Part shown: in pieces, positions 1 through 5,145 of the stretch
Layout of the letters: each line of letters opens with the position of its first letter
Numbering within the stretch: position 1 is the first letter of the stretch
Assembly (NCBI GenBank): GCA_024655865.1
Contig: JANLFM010000046.1
Span: 1-6,947, forward strand
Reading direction: 5' to 3'
DNA length: 6,947 nt
Origin: Caldisericota bacterium
GTDB taxonomy: Bacteria > Caldisericota > JANLFM01
Position numbers and translations under genes: made by a program
Notes under the pieces: model-generated
The model's database searches: none
What the model saw: the letters and a program-made list of their open reading frames with translations, nothing else
Told to the model about the DNA's origin: nothing

Positions 1-20
1 CAACAGGAAGAGGCTTCCCT

Positions 21-53
21 CCCCAGAGAAAGTGCCAGGCACTTTCTCTGGGG
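21..53. repeat. Perfect 16-bp inverted repeat with 1-base centre
   Basis: The arm CCCCAGAGAAAGTGCC (21-36) and its exact reverse complement (38-53) flank a single A at 37. The core AGTGCCAGGCACT has the form of dispersed palindromic repeats found in many bacterial genomes. There is no T-run on either side, so it is not a typical terminator. It sits directly before the transposase remnant and probably marks the point where that gene was broken. Confidence 0.85.
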
Positions 54-56
54 CCT

Positions 57-188
57 ATGCATAGCGCTCTTTTCTATCTGACACCTGAAGATTTTCTCAT
101 GGGAAAAGTGGAGGAGAGACTGAAAGCTCGGGAGCAGAAACTACGCCAGGCGAAATGGAAGCGCATGGAGGTTAATCATGTGGCCTGA
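57..188 (+). pseudogene. C-terminal fragment of an IS3/IS481-type transposase (integrase core)
   Basis: The reading frame ending with TGA at 186-188 gives HSALFYLTPEDF followed by a basic, charged helix (GKVEERLKAREQKL and on). This matches the end of DDE integrase-core transposases, where RPHxALGYLTPxEF closes the catalytic domain. Only about 43 codons remain; the DDE residues would lie upstream. The frame stays open back to position 3, but before codon 57 it reads through a perfect palindrome (21-53) and no longer looks like transposase. The gene therefore seems truncated or interrupted there rather than merely cut by the window edge. It is very unlikely to be functional. The family call rests on the motif alone, so IS3 and IS481 cannot be separated. 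Confidence 0.6.
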
Positions 189-227
189 CATTTCACCTTA
201 TTTTATTAAGGGAAAATTCCATTTCAC
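189..227. repeat. Two CATTTCAC direct repeats just after the transposase remnant
   Basis: CATTTCAC occurs at 189-196 and 220-227, 31 bases apart, starting at the stop codon of the transposase fragment. Short repeated TTTCAC-type blocks just after the transposase stop are in keeping with the subterminal end of an insertion sequence. I cannot see the matching left end, so the assignment as an IS end is an inference. Confidence 0.3.
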
Positions 228-665
228 GCTGAACCAAGACACTTTAGATTTTTAGCGAGCTATGAATATCCCTCCATTTCCCTTTAGCCTATGTTCTAAA
301 GAGTCCATCGCTGGGCTTGGAGAAGGTCATGATTTAAAGAATCATGCCCATCAAGGAAGATGAGCATCTCCAAAGTCACTGGAACTATCCGAGGATTCCT
401 TGGTGGGAGAAACAGGGGTTAGGAAAAATAACTGCCCTACAAGGGAAAGACTTATTCAAGCAGATTTTCAGAATCGCCTCCTTCTGTAAAATTGGGCATG
501 GCCTGGCCGAGGCAAACAAGAGGGATAGAGAGGTTCCAGCTTTTCCTCTACCCGGACTAACCCTGAAGAGATTCTGCAAGGATGTATAAGGGAGAGTCAA
601 CGTGATGGAGCATTCCTTAAAGCCAGATGCAGCTAAAAAAGTCCTCTTGAACAAAGAGAGGACAA
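228..665. other. Stretch with no convincing gene
   Basis: No frame here combines a ribosome binding site, plausible composition and a recognisable protein. The longest open frames (344-589 plus and 385-654 minus) overlap each other and lack a start signal. A hairpin with 7-bp arms (CATGATT at 328-334, AATCATG at 340-346) lies just before a former open frame. The stretch is best read as degenerate sequence beside the mobile-element remnant. Confidence 0.5.
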
Positions 666-848
666 ATGAAATCTACGGAAGGAAGACCTTACCCAGCTGC
701 ATTCACTTATACCATACCGGAGGAATTCAAAGCTCAAAGATATACTAAAAAGAAAAGGTCGAAGGAGGCATTGGCTGCGGGAAAAGGAAACAACAAAAAC
801 TCTTTACACTACCCTATAAGATTGAAAGAGCGCCGTTCACTAAATTAG
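666..848 (+). CDS. Small hypothetical ORF, doubtful
   Basis: This 60-codon frame starts with ATG and has AGAGAGGA a few bases upstream, which could serve as a ribosome binding site. The product is basic and hydrophilic, rich in K, R and N in its second half (KKKRSKEALAAGKGNN), with no signal peptide or membrane segment. I do not recognise it. An overlapping frame from the ATG at 604 gives another 47-codon product, so this may be a decayed gene whose frame was lost, possibly part of the mobile-element debris to the left. It runs towards the minus-strand genes and ends 18 bases before the last of them. Confidence 0.22.
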   Translation: MKSTEGRPYPAAFTYTIPEEFKAQRYTKKKRSKEALAAGKGNNKNSLHYPIRLKERRSLN

Positions 849-865
849 GAGTATGGTTATTATGG

Positions 866-1132
866 TTAAGGGGTTTGGGTGAGAGTGGTGGTCATTGGGG
901 GCTGATAAAGTCTTGGATTAGGCATATATATCCAAAGTTGGCCCGTAGGCTCCAGAGGCTCCCCAATAGGGGCATTTTCCATTGCCTTCAACTCTTCTAA
1001 AGTGGGTGGAGTTGGAGATCCTGGTATGAATTTTGGAACAAAGTTTTGAGCATTGGTTGACCCCTCTAAGGTAAAAATTACCATAACCATGAGAAGGCAG
1101 ATAATAGCTATGGCCAGAATTTTTCTTTTCAT
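866..1132 (-). CDS. Short secreted protein, stand-alone copy of its neighbour's propeptide-like segment
   Basis: The 88-residue product has a clear signal peptide: MKRK, a hydrophobic core to about residue 20, and likely cleavage near STNA-QN at 28. Residues about 35-77 (FIPGSPTPPTLEELKA through MPNPRLYQ) are nearly identical to residues 55-97 of the 300-residue protein encoded just upstream. It then ends in a short threonine- and proline-rich tail. The whole beta-rich domain of the paralogue is missing. The start codon lies one base after the neighbour's TGA, and its ribosome binding site GGGGAG is inside the neighbour's last codons, so the two are almost certainly translated together. It may be a truncated duplicate, or a small protein that binds or inhibits the larger one in the way propeptides do. 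That role is inference. Confidence 0.7.
   Translation of the reverse strand: MKRKILAIAIICLLMVMVIFTLEGSTNAQNFVPKFIPGSPTPPTLEELKAMENAPIGEPLEPTGQLWIYMPNPRLYQPPMTTTLTQTP
901..1030. repeat. 130-bp direct repeat, copy 1
   Basis: This stretch matches 1745-1874 (offset 844) with three mismatches in 130 bases. Two of the three are silent in both proteins and one changes Ile to Val. Identity stops abruptly at both ends, so the block behaves like a copied protein module rather than the remains of a whole-gene duplication. Confidence 0.9.
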
Positions 1133-1133
1133 T

Positions 1134-2036
1134 TCAATCTCCCCAGTAAGATATATTATACCAGTAGCTCTGAATTGAAAGATTCATGTAAGTGTCAGCT
1201 CGGGTATTACACCAGGTTGACCATAATTTCCATGGAATTCCTTCTCCCTCCCAAATTTGCATACTCAAGCTGTAACTTAGAGGAAACATACCGTAGTGAT
1301 ATCCCCCAGCATCATCATAAACTTCCCCATAGGCCATGGGATATAGATTAGTGGAGGAAGTTAGATAGCTCGTAAGATACCTCCATTGACCTCCCCAATA
1401 TAGTTCGAGAACCCAATGACTGGGATATTCATATCTGGCTCTGAATGTATAGTAGTTTCCCGCGTAGAATCTGTATTCGCTATATATTGAAGGTCTATTA
1501 TAATTCCCAACTTGAGTGAAGGGGTAAACCCCTTCAGGATATCCTAAAGGATTTCCCGGAGCTAAATAAATCCAACCGGTTTGTAGAAATACGGTATTGT
1601 CTGAAGAAACAATTCCCACCCAGCCACCAATAAAATCTTTTTCATGGATAGATGTGTTGGGCTGCTTAACTAGAAGAGTACCTTGAACTCCTTGATATGT
1701 GTACCAACTCTCTATTCCGGCCAACCTCCAAGCTCCTGAAGTCAGCTGATAAAGTCTTGGATTAGGCATATATATCCAAAGTTGGCCCGTAGGCTCCAGG
1801 GGCTCCCCAACAGGGGCATTTTCCATTGCCTTCAACTCCTCTAAAGTGGGTGGAGTTGGAGATCCTGGTATGAAGATCTGATTGCTGGTTGTAGTCGGAA
1901 AAGCCTGAGGAGCAGCCAGAGCAGGAGTCCAAAACATCAAAATACTTAGGCATATAAGGAGACTGATTATCCTTGATGCCAAGCGACCAAATTTCCATGA
2001 AAGCCTGCCTAACTTTTGAATCTTGCTTTGCTTCAT
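1134..2036 (-). CDS. Secreted beta-rich protein with a possible glutamic (G1) peptidase-like pattern
   Basis: The 300-residue product begins with a long basic n-region and a hydrophobic stretch (residues about 22-38), with likely signal cleavage near ALA-AP at 41-43. Residues 55-97 form a proline-rich segment repeated in the downstream 88-residue protein. Residues 100-300 are rich in Tyr, Trp and Gly, as in a beta-sandwich. WVGI (139-142) followed by FLQTG (150-154) resembles the catalytic-Gln region of eqolisin/G1 peptidases. AYGE (235-238) could supply the Glu, 86 residues further on, close to the Gln-Glu spacing in that family. If so, residues 43-97 would be the propeptide. The match is a short-motif impression only; a lectin-like or carbohydrate-binding protein is equally possible. 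The ATG is preceded by GGGGGAG at a normal distance. The gene probably forms a two-gene operon with the one at 866. Confidence 0.72.
   Translation of the reverse strand: MKQSKIQKLGRLSWKFGRLASRIISLLICLSILMFWTPALAAPQAFPTTTSNQIFIPGSPTPPTLEELKAMENAPVGEPLEPTGQLWIYMPNPRLYQLTSGAWRLAGIESWYTYQGVQGTLLVKQPNTSIHEKDFIGGWVGIVSSDNTVFLQTGWIYLAPGNPLGYPEGVYPFTQVGNYNRPSIYSEYRFYAGNYYTFRARYEYPSHWVLELYWGGQWRYLTSYLTSSTNLYPMAYGEVYDDAGGYHYGMFPLSYSLSMQIWEGEGIPWKLWSTWCNTRADTYMNLSIQSYWYNISYWGD
1745..1874. repeat. 130-bp direct repeat, copy 2
   Basis: This is the partner of 901-1030 and encodes the propeptide-like segment of the 300-residue protein. The surrounding signal peptides of the two proteins are unrelated in sequence, which confines the duplication or conversion to this block. 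Confidence 0.9.
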
Positions 2037-2071
2037 TCCCTTTTCTCCCCCGAAGAATTTCTCTTGCTTCT

Positions 2072-2099
2072 ATTTTCTACCCATCTTTCAGTTCGTCAA
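2072..2099 (-). promoter_or_regulatory. Sigma-70-like promoter for the 300-residue protein gene
   Basis: On the minus strand, TTGACG (2099-2094) and GAAAAT (2077-2072) are separated by 16 bases, which places a start about 30 bases before the ATG at 2036. An inverted repeat, AATACG (2098-2103) and CGTATT (2112-2117) with an 8-base spacer, overlaps the upstream edge of the -35 box and could be an operator. The -35 matches five of six bases and the -10 four of six. Confidence 0.4.
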
Positions 2100-2323
2100 T
2101 ACGTCATTTGGCGTATTTTTTGAATTTTTCTGGTAGGTGATCAAGCTTCTTCACCAGGCCATGCTCCTAAGCCAGGCTATGGCCTCCCTTTGGGAATGAA
2201 CATTTCCCTTTGCAAACGCCCTCAATTTAGAAAACGGGCTTGCTCTTCAAAATGTATATTTTTTCCAAAATATTTTTTAACTTCCTTTAAGCTAAGAAGG
2301 TAAAAAGTTTTAAAGATCTCTCC
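2077..2323 (-). pseudogene. Decayed small ORF of unknown function
   Basis: Read on the minus strand, this gap gives protein-like sequence in pieces: KEVKKYFGKNIHFEEQARF (about 2287-2231), then KLRAFAKGNVHSQREAIAWL (about 2228-2169), then GLVKKLDHLPEKFKKYAK (about 2160-2107), then RIDELKDG and a TAG at 2079-2077. Adding one T near 2231 and one G near 2160, and changing one TGA (2106-2104) to CGA, would join these into one continuous frame. That is the pattern expected of a recently inactivated gene. The product would be about 75 or more residues and charged, with helical character. I do not recognise the family. Chance open frames could give a similar picture, so the call is tentative. Confidence 0.35.
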
Positions 2324-2345
2324 TAACCTATTTCCTCTTCCCCCT

Positions 2346-2462
<117 letters not shown>

Positions 2463-2472
2463 AGCCAGCAAA

Positions 2473-3207
2473 TTATTCTGTGATTGCTAAATAGATCTCT
2501 TTCAAAGAAGGATCCAGGATCTCTACTTGGGCATTCTTCACAATCTGGGACTTGAATTCCTCCCAGAGTTGATTGAGTTTCTCCTGAGAGGCTTTTTGAG
2601 CTAATATTTCCGGGGAAACGTTTCCCCACTCCGGGTGTTTGGCTTTTAACGCCTCTATCTCCTCAGGAGTGGGTGGAGGCACATTTACACTTTGTCTGAA
2701 GCTTTCCCCCAAGCGGTTCATGGTCAGCACAGTGCGTGAGGCCTTGGCTACTTCCTCCCAGTATTCCTCCTCGCTCAAGCCCTGAGACTTGAGGAGCTCG
2801 TGAAAGAATTCTTTGCTCTCTGGTACGACTTGAGGAGATTCCATGATCGCCCTCTGTTCCTGGGCATATTTGCGGGCTTCCTCCTCGCTTACCAGAAGCC
2901 CTCTCTTGACTGCTTCGCTGTAGAGAGCTTTATCCTCAATTATCTTGCGCAGGGTCTCCTTTTTCACCTCCAGGTCAGACATTCCGGAATTCTGGGGATT
3001 CAGGCGAATGGTGAGATACCACATTGTCCAACATTTTTCCGTAGCAGGCTCGCCGTTGACCGTCAAAATTACTCGATCGCTGGCCTGTTTCAAGTTTTCC
3101 CCAACAATTCCCGCAAGCGAAGTAGCCTCAAGATTTCGATAAATAATAATCCCTGCTATTCCCAGGACCGCTATTGCGGCTAAGAAGATAGGCTTTTTGA
3201 GCTTCAT
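2473..3207 (-). CDS. Membrane-anchored SurA-N-like foldase without a parvulin domain
   Basis: The 244-residue product has one N-terminal membrane segment (residues about 6-23, IFLAAIAVLGIAGIIIY) and then a soluble, helical, Glu/Lys-rich domain outside the membrane. VILTVNGEPAT (about 47-57), followed by a helix, DLEVKKETLRKIIEDKALY and SEAVKRGLLVSEEE, is the typical pattern of the SurA N-terminal / trigger-factor C-like chaperone fold. The parvulin peptidyl-prolyl isomerase domain found in PrsA and SurA is absent, so a chaperone rather than isomerase role is expected. The gene follows Z' by 26 bases and probably shares its transcript. It may assist folding of the exported X and Z proteins; this is inferred from position only. 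The ribosome binding site is weak (AGGTTGGA before ATG). Confidence 0.75.
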   Translation of the reverse strand: MKLKKPIFLAAIAVLGIAGIIIYRNLEATSLAGIVGENLKQASDRVILTVNGEPATEKCWTMWYLTIRLNPQNSGMSDLEVKKETLRKIIEDKALYSEAVKRGLLVSEEEARKYAQEQRAIMESPQVVPESKEFFHELLKSQGLSEEEYWEEVAKASRTVLTMNRLGESFRQSVNVPPPTPEEIEALKAKHPEWGNVSPEILAQKASQEKLNQLWEEFKSQIVKNAQVEILDPSLKEIYLAITE

Positions 3208-3233
3208 TCCAACCTGTAAAAATTAACTTCATT

Positions 3234-3689
3234 CTATAAATCGCTTTCCAGGAACGCCCTCGGAGGAAACTCATTCATGGGAAGCCACAGAGTGTATTTA
3301 ATTTTTGTTGAAAGATCCGGTTTGATTACTATCCAGGTTTCCCGGTCTACTTTAACCTCAATTGATCCCATATCAATAAACTTGTAGTCGTTCTCAGCTT
3401 TTAGTGAAAGTTTGTATTCTCCAGGAGGGATATTCCCTGTGCTTGCGAAATTAATTTCTCCCGCAGGAGCTACACTCAATTCCTGAACTCCATTTAACCA
3501 GACCTCCACTGTAGATGTACTGGTATTATATACGCAAAGGTTCCCCGGCAAAGGATAACCTCCAGGTGAAGTAGTGGGTGAACCGAAGGGAAAAATTCCT
3601 GCGGGAATAAGAACCAGATAGACGATAAGGAAGGTCAGAAAACCTCCCCCAAGAAAAGACAGGATCCCCACCGTTAAAATCTTCTTCAT
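3234..3689 (-). CDS. Z': anchored extracellular beta-domain protein
   Basis: This 151-residue protein has a single hydrophobic segment (residues about 4-30), a Gly/Pro/Ser linker (SPTTSPGGYPLPG), and then a beta-rich domain starting LCVYNTSTSTVEVWLNG. It is a clear paralogue of Z at 4669-5136 and 6141-6608; shared landmarks are YNTSTST, the VW-NGV strand, EYK-SLK, ETW-IIKPDLS and a closing TRW/TLW-LP/SPNE. The domain has the look of small Ig-like or DUF4397/PEGA-like domains, but I cannot assign it. GGAGG stands 6 bases before the ATG. It lies 27 bases after X2 and 26 bases before the foldase gene, so it is the middle gene of a likely operon. Confidence 0.75.
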   Translation of the reverse strand: MKKILTVGILSFLGGGFLTFLIVYLVLIPAGIFPFGSPTTSPGGYPLPGNLCVYNTSTSTVEVWLNGVQELSVAPAGEINFASTGNIPPGEYKLSLKAENDYKFIDMGSIEVKVDRETWIVIKPDLSTKIKYTLWLPMNEFPPRAFLESDL

Positions 3690-3716
3690 GCTATTCCTCC
3701 ACCTTCCAAAACGTCT

Positions 3717-4190
3717 TCAAGGATACCACATAGATACTGTTCCCCATACATTAATATTATAGGCGCCGGCATTGTATATCCAAATTTGAAATGCTCTTCC
3801 CAGTTGGGGATACCAGGTAAAGCTTCCAACACCGCCATAGAATCTTCTCAAAAAGACAAAATTTCCTGGCTCACCTACATAGTTTATAAAGACATCAATT
3901 GGCCCCAGCGTACCTCCAGCTAACAACTTCCAATTTACAACAACTGAGACGCCATAGTTTACTCCATCGGAACCAGAATAAGTAAATTCTCCACCAAGGC
4001 CTTGGGCTCCAGAATAAAGAGTTAGGTAGTTTAGAGGATAATCAAGATGCCAAATTAATGGTTCCAGGTAATCTGGAGAGACTTTAGAGGGAACAGCGAT
4101 TTGTTGCTTTGCCATAACGGGTGTGGCCAGAGTCAGGAGGGTTGCCAGAACCAAGAACACGCTTACCGCTTTCCATAACACTCTTCCCAT
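3717..4190 (-). CDS. X2: secreted beta-rich protein, mosaic paralogue
   Basis: The ATG at 4190 is chosen because GGAGG stands 5 bases before it; a TTG four codons upstream overlaps that binding site and is unlikely to be the start. The product is 157 residues. The signal peptide has a hydrophobic core at about 8-22 and likely cleavage after PVMA (27). The mature part is beta-rich and aromatic, ending in FYGGVGSFTWYPQLGRAF and NVWGTVSMWYP. The first 80 codons are identical in DNA to the copies at 5662 and beyond; from 3948 downward the sequence diverges sharply although the protein stays homologous. No known family is recognised. It leads a likely operon X2, Z', foldase, perhaps reading through to the 5S gene. 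Confidence 0.75.
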   Translation of the reverse strand: MGRVLWKAVSVFLVLATLLTLATPVMAKQQIAVPSKVSPDYLEPLIWHLDYPLNYLTLYSGAQGLGGEFTYSGSDGVNYGVSVVVNWKLLAGGTLGPIDVFINYVGEPGNFVFLRRFYGGVGSFTWYPQLGRAFQIWIYNAGAYNINVWGTVSMWYP

Positions 4191-4222
4191 TTTTGCCTCC
4201 AAAAGAATTTAAGGTCTTCATG

Positions 4223-4251
4223 TTTTTAGAAGGTCTTAATAGTTTTGTCAA
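4223..4251 (-). promoter_or_regulatory. Promoter of X2 operon, with AAGACCTT repeats
   Basis: On the minus strand a consensus TTGACA (4251-4246) is followed after 17 bases by TAAAAA (4228-4223), a four-of-six match to the -10 box. A transcript would start about 25-30 bases before the ATG at 4190. AAGACCTT occurs twice on the minus strand, at 4237-4230 (just inside the spacer) and 4218-4211 (just after the -10 box), 19 bases apart. Such paired direct repeats flanking a -10 box could bind a repressor. Confidence 0.6.
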
Positions 4252-4263
4252 TTAGGGAAATCC

Positions 4264-4440
4264 CTACCTTTTACCTTTGGCTTCCGCTTTCTTGGCCATC
4301 TCGCTATAGGAGAGAACAATTGCCTCTGCCCTTCTTGGTACCCCCAGCTTATGGTAAATACTCGTGAGGTATTTCTCCACAGTTTTCTCGCTGACGCTGA
4401 GAACCATTGCTATTTCCTTATTGCTTTCTCCTTGGAGCGA
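4264..4440 (-). pseudogene. LuxR/NarL-type HTH remnant, copy 1
   Basis: The frame ending with TAG at 4266-4264 encodes GESNKEIAMVLSVSEKTV, EKYLTSIYHKLGVPRRAEA and then a Lys-rich tail. This is a nearly complete LuxR/NarL DNA-binding domain, with the expected S-N-K-E-I-A, V-S-x-K-T-V and KLGV-xR-xxA positions. It has no usable start: the same frame meets TAG about 24 bases upstream of the HTH part, and the first ATG is inside the HTH. A possible linker fragment, KRKLERSKNPEPLTA, lies at 4670-4626 next to the end of Z. If so, about 180 bases of unrelated sequence separate the two parts of the regulator. It may once have been a response regulator controlling the X promoter 13 bases downstream. 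Confidence 0.65.
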
Positions 4441-4668
4441 TGACTTCCTTCCACTGGAAAGAACCTACGAGATAAAATGTGTCCCATGTTTCCCCGAAAA
4501 ACTCCTCATCCCAAAAATCCTGAGAATTGGGCTAACACCCTCAGCTTTCGGGCTAGGAAAGAAAAGTTTTTCGAAAAATTTCCTCTAACGCCCCTCGCCT
4601 TGAGCATTCTCATTCATTATGTGCACGCAGTCAGCGGCTCAGGGTTCTTCGAGCGTTCAAGTTTACGC
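4441..4668. other. Non-coding stretch between Z and the HTH remnant
   Basis: No gene is supported here. The only structure I see is a 12-bp palindrome TTTTTCGAAAAA at 4567-4578. The sequence may have split the LuxR-type gene. The same stretch recurs at 5913-6140. Confidence 0.4.
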
Positions 4669-5136
4669 TTAATCTCTCCTTGAAAGATCCATAAGCACTT
4701 GGTTAATTTCATTAGGAGATAGCCATCGGGTGTAAGCGATTTTCACCGAAAGATCGGGCTTAATTATCAGCCAAGTCTCTTTGTCTGGCTCCACCCTCAC
4801 CAGCCCAATCTCTCGAAAGGTAACTTCCTGAGGAATCTTCAGGGAAACCTTGTACTCTTTGGGAATAAGGGGAGAGGTGTTATTTGAAATACCCACAGGA
4901 CTTTCTTGTGGTTTGGGGTCCACAGTAACCTCAGGCACCCCATCAACCCAGATTTCAATGGTGGAGGTACTGGTATTATAGACAAAAAGCGCTCCAGGGA
5001 AAGGAGAACCATTGGGGGAAACGGAAGGAGTATAGAATAGGTAAACATTGGCTGGCAAAAGTACCAAATAACTCAAAACCAGTCCCAGGATAATCCCGGC
5101 AAGGACAAGGAATACGGGGAGAACTAATTTTCTCAT
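4669..5136 (-). CDS. Z: anchored extracellular beta-domain protein, copy 1
   Basis: This 155-residue protein has an N-terminal membrane segment (residues about 4-28, very rich in Leu and Val), a SPNGSPFPG linker, and a beta domain beginning LFVYNTSTSTIEIWVDG and ending IIKPDLS, TRWLSPNE. It resembles Z' throughout. AGGAAGGT precedes the ATG at normal spacing. The gene begins 9 bases after the stop of the full-length X1 reading frame, so X and Z are probably translated as a pair. A frameshift in X1 moves its stop back to 5225 and could weaken that coupling. Its function is unknown; a surface-exposed partner of X is the simplest guess. Confidence 0.72.
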   Translation of the reverse strand: MRKLVLPVFLVLAGIILGLVLSYLVLLPANVYLFYTPSVSPNGSPFPGALFVYNTSTSTIEIWVDGVPEVTVDPKPQESPVGISNNTSPLIPKEYKVSLKIPQEVTFREIGLVRVEPDKETWLIIKPDLSVKIAYTRWLSPNEINQVLMDLSRRD

Positions 5137-5145
5137 TTTACCTTC

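Noticed and set aside
344-589. 81-codon plus-strand open frame
   Set aside because: It has no ribosome binding site, its ATG lies in a small hairpin, and the product resembles nothing known.
385-654. 89-codon minus-strand open frame
   Set aside because: It is antisense to another equally weak frame and has no start signal.
1762-1998. 78-codon minus-strand frame inside the 300-residue gene
   Set aside because: It is an out-of-frame shadow of a gene with a good signal peptide and start.
2800-3183. Plus-strand frames of 127 and 65 codons
   Set aside because: They are antisense to the foldase gene, whose sequence shows recognisable family features.
4188-4202. TTG start four codons upstream of the X ATG
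   Set aside because: The TTG overlaps the GGAGG that suits the ATG at 4190.
4364-4683. Plus-strand frames of 74 and 68 codons, repeated at 5836-6155
   Set aside because: They lie antisense to the HTH remnant and noncoding stretch, with no binding site; their presence in both units follows from the duplication.
4839-5048. 69-codon minus-strand frame in Z, repeated at 6311-6520
   Set aside because: It is an out-of-frame shadow of Z.
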